The notes below the pieces were generated by a model. That model was not told the origin of the DNA. It made no database searches and worked only from the letters and a program-made list of their open reading frames with translations. Below are positions 43,755 through 52,630 of a stretch of 64,000 bases of DNA, piece by piece (within the stretch, counting starts at the first letter, position 1; the number at the start of each line of letters is the position of its first letter). Source of the stretch: JACKAQ01 sp965227145 (GTDB lineage: Bacteria > Calditrichota > Calditrichia > RBG-13-44-9 > J075); the NCBI GenBank assembly GCA_965227145.1, contig OZ245730.1, positions 2,728,001-2,792,000 of the forward strand. Reading direction: 5' to 3'. The position numbers were made by a program, and so were the translations under genes.

Positions 43755-46700
43755 ATGCCAAATAAAATAAAACCTGAAAACATCATCGACCGATTGATTT
43801 TGTTTTGTCTGCAAAACAAGCTGGTGGTGGTGCTGATTACGCTGATGATCATCGGTTGGGGCGTGCTGGTCGCGCCGTTCGACTGGCACATTCCCGGTGT
43901 CCAGCGCAATCCTGTTCCGGTCGATGCCATTCCCGATCTCGGTGAAAACCAGCAAATTGTGTTCACGGAATGGAGCGGGCATTCCCCACAGGATATTGAA
44001 GATCAGATCACATATCCGATGACAACCGCGCTGCTCGGCATTCCCGGCGTAAAAACCGTGCGCAGTTTTTCGATGTTCGGATTTTCCAGCGTTTACGTCA
44101 TTTTCAAAGAAGATGTCGATTTTTACTGGTCGCGTTCGCGGATTTTGGAGAAACTCAACAGCCTGCCGCCCAACTTGCTGCCGGAAGGCGTGCAACCGAC
44201 GCTCGGACCTGATGCAACTGCGCTGGGACAGGTATTTTGGTACACGCTGGAAGGTCGCGATCCGCAGGGAAATCCTACCGGCGGATGGGATTTGCACGAG
44301 CTGCGATCCGCACAGGATTGGTATGTGCGCTATTCCCTGCTCTCCGCCGAGGGCGTGAGCGAGGTTGCTTCGGTTGGCGGATTTGTGCAGGAATATCAGG
44401 TCGATGTCGATCCGGACGCGATGCGGGCGTACGATGTTTCGCTGGCGGAAGTGTTCGCTGCTGTGAAAATGTCCAACCTCGATGTGGGTGCCCGAACCAT
44501 CGAAATGAATCAGGTGGAATATGTGATTCGCGGTGTCGGCTTTGTCAAAAAAATTGAGGATATCGAAAATTCGGTGATCAAAACGCGCGATAATGTGCCG
44601 GTTTACATCCGCAATGTTGCCAACGTTGCGATGGGTCCGGCGCTGCGACGCGGTGCGCTGGACAAAGGCGGTGCCGAAGCTGTCGGCGGTGTGGTGGTGG
44701 TTCGCTATGGCGATAACCCGTTGCAGGCCATCAAAAATGTGAAAGCCAAAATCGCCGAAATCGCGCCGGGATTGCCGAAAAAAATTCTGCCGGATGGCAC
44801 CGTCAGCCAACTGACCGTGGTGCCGTTTTACGATCGCACCGGTCTGATTTACGAAACGCTGGACACGCTGAACAGCGCGCTGGTGCAGCAAATTCTGGTC
44901 ACTGCAATTGTGGTGATTTTGATGGTGATGCACCTGCGCAGTTCGCTGCTGATCGCCAGTTTGCTGCCGCTGGCTGTGCTGATGACCTTTATCGCGATGA
45001 AATACGCGGGCGTTGATGCCAATATTGTGGCGCTTTCCGGCATCGCCATCGCGATCGGAACGATGGTTGATATGGGCATCGTCATCACCGAAAATATTTT
45101 GAAACACCTCGACGCAGCCAAACCGGAAGAATCGCGATTGGCGGTGATTTACCGGGCATCCAGCGAAGTCGGCAGCGCGGTAATTACGGCTGTTGCCACA
45201 ACGGTGGTCAGTTTTCTCCCCGTTTTCACGATGGAAGCGGCGGAAGGCAAGCTGTTTAAACCGCTCGCATACACCAAAACGTTCGCGCTGATTGCTTCTG
45301 TTTTTGTGGCGCTGACGCTGATTCCGCCATTAGCACAACTGCTGTTCACCGGAAAAATTCGCCGGAAAAATCTGAAAATCGCGCTCAGCTATTTGACCGT
45401 TTTGACAGGTCTGGCAATCGCATTCTGGTTGAATGTCTGGCTCGGTATCGCGTTGATTATATTTGGTTTATATCAAATTTTTCAATCACGGCTGCCGCAG
45501 TCGATCACCAAAAATTCGGAACGATACGCCAATTACATCGCCATCGCTGCGGTCACGTTTATTCTCACAGATATCTGGATGCCGCTCGGTGTCGATCGCG
45601 CATTTCTCGTTAATTTGTTGCTGATTTTGCTGATGGGCGCATCCGTTTTGCTGGTGATGTATGCCGTTCAGCGCAATTACGAACGACTGCTGAACACGAT
45701 GCTCGACCATCGCCGAAAATTTTTGTCGTTTATTTTCGCCATCATATTTTCTGGTGGATTGATTTGGCTCGGCTTCGATTTTTTCTTCGGCTGGCTGCCA
45801 AATGCTGTCCGTTCATCGCGTCCGGTGTCTGCAATTGCGCACACATTTCCGGGTTTGGGGAAGGAATTTATGCCCGCGCTGGACGAAGGTTCATACCTTT
45901 ACATGCCCACGACAATGCCGCATGCGTCCATCGGCGAGGCGCTGGATGTGTTGCAAAAACAGGACATGGCGTTCACGGCTTTGCCGGAAATTGAATCGAC
46001 CGTCGGGAAAATCGGGCGGGCGGAAACACCGCTCGATCCCGCGCCGGTTTCGATGATTGAAACGGTGATCAACTATCATCCCCAGTTTTTACTCGACGAA
46101 AACAGCAGGTTGCGAATGTTTCGTTTCGATGCGGATTCGCTGGATGTTTTCCGCGCTGAAAACGGCGAACCTGTGCCAGCACCGGACGGCGAGCCGTATG
46201 TTGTGCGCGGTGCATTTTTGCGGGATGCGAATGGTAACCTGATTGCGGAAAGCGGCGGGCAGCCGTTCCGGGTGTGGCGTCCGGCGCTCGATCCGGCGCT
46301 AAACGACGGTCGAAAAGCATGGGCGGGCATCCAAAATCCGGATGATATCTGGGATGAAATTGTCGCTTCCGGGCAAATTCCCGGCAGCACATCTGCGCCA
46401 AAATTGCAGCCGATCGCCGCCCGGATTGTGATGTTGCAAAGTGGCATGCGCGCACCGATGGGCATCAAAATAAAAGGGCCGGATTTGCAGAGCATCGAGG
46501 CGGTCGGGTTGCAAATGGAGCAATTGCTCAAACAATTGCCATCCATCGAACCGGCGACGGTGCTGGCGGATCGCATTATCGGCAAACCGTATCTGGAAAT
46601 CGAGATTGATCGCGAAGCCATTTCGCGATACGGCATCCGGCTGCAAACCGTTCAGGAAGTGATCATGGTTGCGGTGGGCGGCATGCCCATCACGATGACG

Positions 46701-47642
46701 GTTGAGGGACGTGAACGCTACCCGATCCGGGTGCGATACCTGCGCGAACTGCGCGGAAATGTCGATGATCTCGAACGAATTCTGGTGCCTGCGCCCGACG
46801 GCGCGCAAATTCCGTTGGCACAACTGGCGCAGATTCATTACATCCAGGGTCCACAAATGATCAAAAGCGAAGATACTTTTCTCACCGGATACGTCGTTTT
46901 CGACAAAAAAGCGGGACTCGCCGAAGTGGATGTGGTTCAGCAAGCCCAACAATTTTTGCAGAAAAAAACCGCTGCCGGAGAGTTGACAATTCCTGCCGGC
47001 GTAAGTTACAGTTTTGCAGGCACTTACGAAAATCAGGTTCGCTCCGAAGCGCGGCTGCGAATCATTTTACCGCTGGCGCTGGCGATCATTTTTCTAATTC
47101 TGTATTTCCAGTTCCGGTCGGTTCCGGTAACGGCGCTGGTGTTTTCCGGCATTATTGTCGCCTGGTCCGGCGGATTCATTTTGCTGTGGCTGTACGGACA
47201 AAGCTGGTTTCTTAATTTCTCGCTGTTCGGCGCGGATTTGCGGAACCTGTTCCAGATCGAGCCCATAAATTTAAGTGTGGCGGTTTGGGTGGGATTTCTG
47301 GCGTTGTTCGGCATCGCTTCGGATGACGGCGTTTTGATCACCACTTACCTTACCCAGATTTTCCGGCGCGACAACCCGCAGAGCATCGCAGACATTCGCG
47401 CAGCAACCGTGGAAGCGGGCAAAAAGCGCATTCGCCCGGCGCTGATGACCTCCGCGACAACCATTCTGGCACTGCTGCCGGTGCTCACCTCCACCGGACG
47501 CGGGTCGGATATTATGGTGCCAATGGCAATTCCCACATTTGGCGGAATGCTGATCGCGATTATCACCCTTTTTGTGGTGCCGGTGCTCTATTTTTCATTG
47601 GCGGAACGCGGTTGGCTGAAATTCGGGGATGAAGAAATTTGA
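43755..47642 (+). CDS. CusA-like heavy-metal efflux RND permease, unusually long
   Basis: A 1295-residue inner membrane HME-RND pump; E. coli CusA has about 1050. The family start NKLVVVLITLMIIGWGV and the copper-type loop FDWHIPGVQRNPVPVDAIPDLGENQ are present, with PMTTALLGIPGVKTVRSFSMFGFS near 95. GIAIAIGTMVDMGIVITEN near 430 holds the proton-relay Asp of TM4. About 130 extra residues with three or four hydrophobic helices are inserted after TM6 (about 530-660), and about 60 extra residues (about 790-860) lie in the periplasmic domain. LVLPALYFSLAERG-like (FVVPVLYFSLAERG) closes the last helix. It is translated with the CusB- and CusC-like genes. Confidence 0.93.
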   Translation: MPNKIKPENIIDRLILFCLQNKLVVVLITLMIIGWGVLVAPFDWHIPGVQRNPVPVDAIPDLGENQQIVFTEWSGHSPQDIEDQITYPMTTALLGIPGVKTVRSFSMFGFSSVYVIFKEDVDFYWSRSRILEKLNSLPPNLLPEGVQPTLGPDATALGQVFWYTLEGRDPQGNPTGGWDLHELRSAQDWYVRYSLLSAEGVSEVASVGGFVQEYQVDVDPDAMRAYDVSLAEVFAAVKMSNLDVGARTIEMNQVEYVIRGVGFVKKIEDIENSVIKTRDNVPVYIRNVANVAMGPALRRGALDKGGAEAVGGVVVVRYGDNPLQAIKNVKAKIAEIAPGLPKKILPDGTVSQLTVVPFYDRTGLIYETLDTLNSALVQQILVTAIVVILMVMHLRSSLLIASLLPLAVLMTFIAMKYAGVDANIVALSGIAIAIGTMVDMGIVITENILKHLDAAKPEESRLAVIYRASSEVGSAVITAVATTVVSFLPVFTMEAAEGKLFKPLAYTKTFALIASVFVALTLIPPLAQLLFTGKIRRKNLKIALSYLTVLTGLAIAFWLNVWLGIALIIFGLYQIFQSRLPQSITKNSERYANYIAIAAVTFILTDIWMPLGVDRAFLVNLLLILLMGASVLLVMYAVQRNYERLLNTMLDHRRKFLSFIFAIIFSGGLIWLGFDFFFGWLPNAVRSSRPVSAIAHTFPGLGKEFMPALDEGSYLYMPTTMPHASIGEALDVLQKQDMAFTALPEIESTVGKIGRAETPLDPAPVSMIETVINYHPQFLLDENSRLRMFRFDADSLDVFRAENGEPVPAPDGEPYVVRGAFLRDANGNLIAESGGQPFRVWRPALDPALNDGRKAWAGIQNPDDIWDEIVASGQIPGSTSAPKLQPIAARIVMLQSGMRAPMGIKIKGPDLQSIEAVGLQMEQLLKQLPSIEPATVLADRIIGKPYLEIEIDREAISRYGIRLQTVQEVIMVAVGGMPITMTVEGRERYPIRVRYLRELRGNVDDLERILVPAPDGAQIPLAQLAQIHYIQGPQMIKSEDTFLTGYVVFDKKAGLAEVDVVQQAQQFLQKKTAAGELTIPAGVSYSFAGTYENQVRSEARLRIILPLALAIIFLILYFQFRSVPVTALVFSGIIVAWSGGFILLWLYGQSWFLNFSLFGADLRNLFQIEPINLSVAVWVGFLALFGIASDDGVLITTYLTQIFRRDNPQSIADIRAATVEAGKKRIRPALMTSATTILALLPVLTSTGRGSDIMVPMAIPTFGGMLIAIITLFVVPVLYFSLAERGWLKFGDEEI

Positions 47643-47702
47643 TGTAAAAACACCTCTCGATCAAAACTGAGCATTGATCGAGTATATTTTCAAAAAAATT
47701 TT

Positions 47703-47724
47703 CCAGGCTGGAGCCTGGTACGAA
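47703..47724 (+). repeat. Short palindromic repeat, family C
   Basis: CCAGGCT and AGCCTGG pair around GG, followed by TACGAA. It lies between the CusA-like gene and the DUF3347 lipoprotein. Only one copy is in this window. There is no T run, so it does not look like a terminator. Confidence 0.5.
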
Positions 47725-47770
47725 ACAGGAATTATCCAAAATTTATTCACAAAAAAATGGAGAAATTACC

Positions 47771-48310
47771 ATGCGTAACTCACTGATTGTTTTAAGTTTA
47801 ATTGTATTACTCGCAGCATGTGGCGCAAATGACAAACCGGCTGCCGAATCGAATCAACCGAAAACGGAGCAAATTGCATCTGCGGTTGACACTGGTTTGA
47901 ACAGCATTTTAACAGCATATTTTGCGTTGAAAGATGATCTGGTCGAAAGCAACAGTGCCAACGCCCAAAACGCAGCTAAAACGCTGACCGCAAAAATAGA
48001 CGCAATGGCTGACGAAGCCGCCGGAATGGTTGAATCGATGGCAACGGCAAAAGAACTCGCCGGAAAAATTGCCGCAGAAAGCGATCTCGCCAAACAGCGC
48101 GAAATGTTTTTGCCGCTCTCCGAAGCGATGATCAGCGTGGCAAAAACAGCCGGATCTTCCGGTAATGCGTTGTATGTGCAACATTGCCCGATGGCGTTCA
48201 ACAATACCGGCGGCGATTGGCTGAGCAATTCGAAGGAAATTATGAATCCATATTTTGGGGATCGGATGCTGCATTGCGGCGCTGTGACTGAAACGCTGGC
48301 GGGAAATTAA
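47771..48310 (+). CDS. DUF3347 lipoprotein of the metal efflux locus
   Basis: A 179-residue lipoprotein (lipobox LLAAC, C17) whose mature part is a single DUF3347 domain. It closely parallels the C-terminal domain of the CusB-like protein: HCPMAFNNTGGDWLSN and NPYFGDRMLHCG here correspond to FCPMAFDDKGAFWLQN and NPYFGSGMYRCG there. The conserved Cys, Met and His are plausible Cu+ ligands, so it may act as a periplasmic metal carrier in the way CusF does elsewhere. That role is inferred. GGAGA lies eight bases before the ATG. It is 128 bases after the CusA-like gene, with one palindromic repeat between. Confidence 0.87.
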   Translation: MRNSLIVLSLIVLLAACGANDKPAAESNQPKTEQIASAVDTGLNSILTAYFALKDDLVESNSANAQNAAKTLTAKIDAMADEAAGMVESMATAKELAGKIAAESDLAKQREMFLPLSEAMISVAKTAGSSGNALYVQHCPMAFNNTGGDWLSNSKEIMNPYFGDRMLHCGAVTETLAGN

Positions 48311-48320
48311 TCGATTTCCT

Positions 48321-48363
48321 GCGTTGGTGTGAGAAGGCTTCAACCACCAACGCCGGATTTTTT
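48321..48363 (+). terminator. Probable terminator of the metal efflux operon
   Basis: GCGTTGGTG pairs with CACCAACGC across a 15-base loop, then CGGATTTTTT. It lies 11 bases behind the lipoprotein stop and reaches the 3' end of the convergent propeller gene. Confidence 0.7.
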
Positions 48364-49678
48364 AACGAACACGCATTTCGTAAACAACCGGCGATTTGGA
48401 GGGATCGGTGGTGCTGAAGCGCAACTCGATTTTCCGGTTTGATGCACCGGTTTCCGGCAACGGAATTTTGGCACGAAAAACCTGGCTTCGCCCGGTGGGA
48501 AGCGCGTTTTCGATGGGAAGCGGTTGCGGTGTTGCGCGGCTGCCGGATTGCAAAAACACGGAAATTTCCGTGCCGTACGGCTGTTCGTAAACGAGTTCAA
48601 AAAATATCGCATTTTTTGGAATTGCATTAGATAACCAACTGCCACTGCCGCGAAAAACCGGAACGGTGGTTGCCGCACCAATTTGCCATCTGCCGCTGCC
48701 GCCGCAAAAATACAGGCTCATTCGCCCTTCCATATACACCAGTTGCGGACGCAACAAATTTCCTTTTTCCCAACGATCGGTCGGCTGTAAAATATCCTCC
48801 GGCTCGCTCCATTTGATGCCATCCGGCGATGTTACCCGGCAAATTTTGGTGCCCACCCCCTTTTCACCGATGACAGCTTGCACAAAAAACATCTGCCAGG
48901 TTTCGCCATTGTAAATCACATCCGGCGCGATAACGCCCGGCAAACGGCTGAAAACCGGCTGATCGCCGCTGTGTTTCCAATTGATGCCGTCGGAAGATGT
49001 CGCCAGTCCGATCGAGGAAAACGGACCCTGAAATCCGGTGTAATACAATCGATATTCGCCGGTTTCCGGCAGAAAAACAATGTCACCGTAAATTTGCCCG
49101 GAGGCATCCCAAAATCCCGGCTGGCTCGGCAACACCGGATTTTTTACATAATATTGCCAACTTTTCCCGTCTGCCGATGTCGCAACGCCGGTTTCGTAAC
49201 CGAGTTCGCTATCTTCATCGTTGCCGGAATAAATCATCAGCCAGCGATCCGGTTCGCGCAAAACGATCGGCGAAAGTTGGTGAAATGTGTCCCACGCGCC
49301 GCCGCTGCCGGAAATAATCTTATCCCGCTTTTTCCAGAACCAGCCTGTTTCATCCCGAACCGCATATCCGATGTGATATTGTTCATCGCTGCGGCTGCTG
49401 CCGGAATAGAAGAGCATCAGCGAATCGCCGCTTTGCAGAATGAACGGATCGGAAACATCTTCCGAATCCCAACCCATTCCGCCCGGCTGAAAAATTGGAT
49501 TTTTGGGGAGTTTGCGAAAAGTGCCGGGAACATCGTGCTTCAGCAACATGGTTCCGGCAAAGGAGTGAACATCAATATTTTCAATACGTTCCGCCCGATG
49601 AAACGGCAGCGTTTGTGGCAGCGCAATCGTGCTCAGCAGAACAATCGTCAGCACCGTCAACCATTTATTGTCGATCAA
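48362..49678 (-). CDS. Secreted GH43-like five-bladed beta-propeller protein
   Basis: A 438-residue exported protein. A signal peptide (LTVLTIVLLSTIALPQ) precedes a propeller of the GH43/GH32/GH130-like superfamily (about 45-350). Repeated blade motifs are visible: FILQSGDSLMLFYSGSS, WLMIYSGNDEDSELGYETGVATS, YRLYYTGFQGPFSSIGLATS and MSLYFCGGSGRWQIGAA. Aspartates in WDSEDVSDPFI and GVIAPDVIYNG are candidates for active-site positions, but the catalytic triad is not certain. The last 80 residues form a separate beta domain. The start is TTG 49678 with GGAG ten bases upstream. It may act on plant or algal glycans; the substrate is unknown. Confidence 0.8.
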   Translation of the reverse strand: MIDNKWLTVLTIVLLSTIALPQTLPFHRAERIENIDVHSFAGTMLLKHDVPGTFRKLPKNPIFQPGGMGWDSEDVSDPFILQSGDSLMLFYSGSSRSDEQYHIGYAVRDETGWFWKKRDKIISGSGGAWDTFHQLSPIVLREPDRWLMIYSGNDEDSELGYETGVATSADGKSWQYYVKNPVLPSQPGFWDASGQIYGDIVFLPETGEYRLYYTGFQGPFSSIGLATSSDGINWKHSGDQPVFSRLPGVIAPDVIYNGETWQMFFVQAVIGEKGVGTKICRVTSPDGIKWSEPEDILQPTDRWEKGNLLRPQLVYMEGRMSLYFCGGSGRWQIGAATTVPVFRGSGSWLSNAIPKNAIFFELVYEQPYGTEISVFLQSGSRATPQPLPIENALPTGRSQVFRAKIPLPETGASNRKIELRFSTTDPSKSPVVYEMRVR

Positions 49679-49696
49679 AATTTCGTTTCTCCGTTG

Positions 49697-50401
49697 TTAT
49701 TTTCGGCGGATAATGTAAACGGAGATTCGTGATTCGCGACCGTTCCGGGTCACTTTTTTTGGAATCATTTCCCAAACAAAATTGTTATCGGATAGCACTT
49801 TAAAAAAATCTTTGGCGATCGGGCGATTCGGTTCCGCCAGCCAAATTTCCCCGCCGGGTGCCAGCATCGTCCGGAACGTATGCAATAAGGGTTGATAGAT
49901 TGCCAGTTCATACACGACATCCGCCGCGAGAATCAGCGAAAATTGACGTTGCACCGGTGCCATCCAATCGAATTGCAACACTTCCGGCACCGTCGATAAA
50001 TTGATCAGATAATTCAACTCTGCCAATCGCAACGCGTCGTCCTCGCGATCGTTAAGCACAACGGACGCGCCGCAATATCCCGCAACAATCCCGACCAAAC
50101 CCATTCCGCAACCCAGTTCGAGCACCGTTGAGTGGTTGGGAATAACATTTTCGGCAACAAACTCGCTCAGCGCGATGGACGACGGCCACAATTCCGCCCA
50201 ATAGGGCGTTGCAAAACTGTCCATCGTATTTGAGGCTACCGCTTCTTCCAAAGCGGCAGTCGGATCGGTAATTTTGTTGAATTGAAAGGTGTGCCCGCCA
50301 ATGTCAATTTGCTCAACCGTCATCGGATATTTGCGGCTGAGCCATTGGTAAAGGCTGTCGAAACGCCAGCCCAATTCTTCCGGTAATCCAAAATTATTCA
50401 T
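49697..50401 (-). CDS. Class I SAM-dependent methyltransferase (Methyltransf_16-like)
   Basis: A 234-residue methyltransferase of the lysine/nicotinamide N-methyltransferase-like family. FATPYWAELWPSSIALSEFV near residue 62 and VLELGCGMGLVGIVAGYCGASVVLNDRED (motif I and the acidic end of strand 2) bind SAM. QFDWMAPVQRQFSLILAADVVYE near 150-172 is the family's post-motif II, where animal relatives have Asp-Val/Leu-Tyr. The N-terminal DIGGHTFQFNKI is also typical. The ATG has no ribosome site and lies 12 bases after a hairpin at 50414-50435. The substrate is unknown. Confidence 0.85.
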   Translation of the reverse strand: MNNFGLPEELGWRFDSLYQWLSRKYPMTVEQIDIGGHTFQFNKITDPTAALEEAVASNTMDSFATPYWAELWPSSIALSEFVAENVIPNHSTVLELGCGMGLVGIVAGYCGASVVLNDREDDALRLAELNYLINLSTVPEVLQFDWMAPVQRQFSLILAADVVYELAIYQPLLHTFRTMLAPGGEIWLAEPNRPIAKDFFKVLSDNNFVWEMIPKKVTRNGRESRISVYIIRRK

Positions 50402-50410
50402 ATCACATAA

Positions 50411-50435
50411 AATAAGCCCCGGAATGCCGGGGCTT
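50411..50435 (-). terminator. Hairpin terminator after the LEA-2 lipoprotein gene
   Basis: AAGCCCCGG and CCGGGGCTT form a perfect 9-bp stem with a 4-base loop. On the minus strand it is followed by ATTTTAT. It lies between the lipoprotein stop and the methyltransferase start. Confidence 0.7.
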
Positions 50436-50466
50436 CAAGGTTTTTAAATATTATATTTTCAACAGC

Positions 50467-51333
50467 TTAACGTTGCACTTGAATGTTGCCGTCTTTGTCA
50501 AAATTCAACGTGGTGCCTTTCAGCAACGGCAACGACGTACCAAAATCCAGGTTGCCTTTCAGGTTGTAATTCAACTGATCATCGCCTTTGAGCATGTTGT
50601 AAAGGGTCATTCCCATTTCCATAAAATTCAATTTGAAGGGGATTTTCAGTTCGCCGGTGCCTTTTTCGTTGACGCTCATCATTTGATCGGCAACACCGCT
50701 GCCCCAGTTTTTATCGTTCACATTAAAATTGTAGTTGAGTTTGGAAAGGTTGAGCCCAAAAACATTGGGATTTTCCACGTTAAGTTTCAATTCCAGATCC
50801 GCACCGGACAGGCTGAGGTTGTTGAGCTTTAATCCGCCAACGCTGATTTTCGGCAATTTCACGTTGGGAATACTGCCTGCTTTGCTGACCGGAATGCGCA
50901 CGGCGCCCAAAACCGGCACGTTAAAGGCAAATCCTGCGCTCAGCTCGTAGCCGGTACTGTCCTGTTTTTGCACGCCTGAAAAAGTGTTGTAAATATCTGA
51001 AAATTTTAACGTTAGCGGCAGATTCACCGTTTTTTGGCCATTGGCGGCAATTTCCAATCCTTCCTGATTATCACCGCTTAAAAAAGAATTTCCGTTGATA
51101 TTCAGGTTGTAATCGAAGCTGTTCAAATTGATACCGACGGTATTGGGATTTCGCACATCGATATCAAACATCAAATCGATTGTGTTAAACGACAATCCGG
51201 TAACGCGAACATTTTGCACCCGCGCTTCAGGTTTTTGCATTTTGGCAAGCTGGCTTAATGTGCTGCAACCGGAAATCAATCCAGCCAAAACAATAATCAA
51301 AACGGGTTTCAACCATTTCGAACGGTTTTCCAT
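50467..51333 (-). CDS. LEA type 2 (WHy domain) lipoprotein
   Basis: A 288-residue lipoprotein (lipobox LISGC, C23). It contains two repeats of the LEA14/WHy beta-sandwich. The first (about 40-165) has LMFDIDVRNPNTVGINLNSFDYNLNING. The second (about 170-285) has LELKLNVENPNVFGLNLSKLNYNFNVND, given here as matching spans with the Asn-Pro pair in both. Both have the expected hydrophobic alternation and end in KIPFKLNF-like strands. WHy proteins are linked to desiccation and stress tolerance; the bacterial role is not settled. AGGAGG lies five bases before the ATG. A hairpin terminator follows. Confidence 0.87.
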   Translation of the reverse strand: MENRSKWLKPVLIIVLAGLISGCSTLSQLAKMQKPEARVQNVRVTGLSFNTIDLMFDIDVRNPNTVGINLNSFDYNLNINGNSFLSGDNQEGLEIAANGQKTVNLPLTLKFSDIYNTFSGVQKQDSTGYELSAGFAFNVPVLGAVRIPVSKAGSIPNVKLPKISVGGLKLNNLSLSGADLELKLNVENPNVFGLNLSKLNYNFNVNDKNWGSGVADQMMSVNEKGTGELKIPFKLNFMEMGMTLYNMLKGDDQLNYNLKGNLDFGTSLPLLKGTTLNFDKDGNIQVQR

Positions 51334-51556
51334 TCATTCCTCCTGATTCATTTGCGATTTAATGTTGCAAGTATAGTAAATTAACGACGTTTCACCAACC
51401 ATATTTTTTGTTGAACATGTAGTTTTAACCATATTTAACGAAAATAGCAGAAGGTTGATTTTTTTTGTTTTTTTTTAATCGAATGAAAGTGTATTTTGGG
51501 CGTCGTTATCGCCGCACGTATTTTAATATTCATAAACAAATGTATAGGCTTTTAGA

Positions 51557-52630
51557 ATGAGTACAAACACAACTGATGGTATTTTGGAAATTATGGATGG
51601 CGGACACGGCTTTCTGCGCAATCCGCAAAAAAATTTCCAGCCGCAAAAAACGGATGTTTTTGTTCCCGGCAAAATAATCAAGGATTTTAATTTGAAAGAC
51701 GGGCACCACGTTTTGGGAAAATTGGGAAAAGCGCCCAATCCCAACCAATCGAAACCGTTGAAGGAAATCGTTAAAATTAATGGACTTACGATTCCGAAAT
51801 ATGAAAAATTAAAAGAGTACAAAACGTCCGTTGTCATCGATCCCGAAGAACCGCTGAAAATGCAAATGAGTGAAAATGATATCACCGGACGGATGATCGA
51901 TTTATTCACGCCGATCGGCAAAGGGCAGCGCGGGATGGTCATTTCGCCCCCAAAAGCCGGAAAAACCTCCATTCTGAAACACGTCGCGAAAGCGGTGCTG
52001 CAAAATCACGCAGATGTGGATGTGTTCGCGCTGCTGATCGATGAGCGTCCGGAGGAAGTTACCGATTTCCAACGGGATTTACCCGGCGCAACCGTATTTC
52101 ATTCGTCTTCCGATCAGGATGTGGAGAAGCATTTGCACATCACCAGTTTGGCGATGAACACGGCAATTCGCATTGCCGAAAGCGGCGGCGACGTGCTGGT
52201 AATCATCGATTCGCTAACCCGGATGGGACGTGCATTTAATAAAGATGCGGATTCCGGCGGAAAAACCTTAACCGGCGGACTGGCTGCAAATGCGATGGAA
52301 TTTCCGCGCCGGTTTTTTGGCGCCGCACGGAATATTGAAAATGGCGGCTCGCTGACCATTGTCGCAACAATTTTGGTGGAAACCGGCAGCCGGATGGACG
52401 AGGTAATTTTTCAGGAATTTAAGGGAACCGGCAATATGGACTTGGTTTTGGCGCGCGAATGCGCCGAACGGCGATTGTTTCCGGCAATCAACATCCGGGA
52501 ATCCGGCACACGGAAAGAACACAAATTGCTCGATATGGATACGTTGGACGAAGTGAATTTTCTGCGCCGGAAAGTTGCCGGCTTAAAAACCGCCGAAGCA
52601 CTGGAATATGTGCTCAAAAATATGATCTGA
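51557..52630 (+). CDS. rho: Transcription termination factor Rho, short form without the N-terminal domain
   Basis: A 357-residue RNA-dependent ATPase that ends transcription as a hexamer. It opens directly in the cold-shock-like RNA-binding domain (GILEIMDGGHGFLRN, residues 8-22), followed by Walker A PPKAGKTS (131-138) and Walker B VLVIIDSLTR near 215. The Q-loop is GGKTLTGGLAANAM, and RRFFGAARNIENGGSLTI and MDEVIFQEFKGTGNMDLVLAREC are nearly invariant in the family. Typical Rho proteins have an extra N-terminal helical domain of about 50 residues. A TAG stop in frame four codons before the ATG shows its absence is real. The stop codon directly abuts that of the next gene on the other strand. 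Confidence 0.92.
   Translation: MSTNTTDGILEIMDGGHGFLRNPQKNFQPQKTDVFVPGKIIKDFNLKDGHHVLGKLGKAPNPNQSKPLKEIVKINGLTIPKYEKLKEYKTSVVIDPEEPLKMQMSENDITGRMIDLFTPIGKGQRGMVISPPKAGKTSILKHVAKAVLQNHADVDVFALLIDERPEEVTDFQRDLPGATVFHSSSDQDVEKHLHITSLAMNTAIRIAESGGDVLVIIDSLTRMGRAFNKDADSGGKTLTGGLAANAMEFPRRFFGAARNIENGGSLTIVATILVETGSRMDEVIFQEFKGTGNMDLVLARECAERRLFPAINIRESGTRKEHKLLDMDTLDEVNFLRRKVAGLKTAEALEYVLKNMI

Noticed and set aside
43488..45107. A 539-codon minus-strand frame opposite cusB/cusA
   Set aside because: His/Arg/Asn-rich shadow of the RND permease, with no recognisable domain.
47703..47724. Terminator between the CusA-like and DUF3347 genes
   Set aside because: The stem is good but no T run follows on either strand; it fits a dispersed palindrome better.
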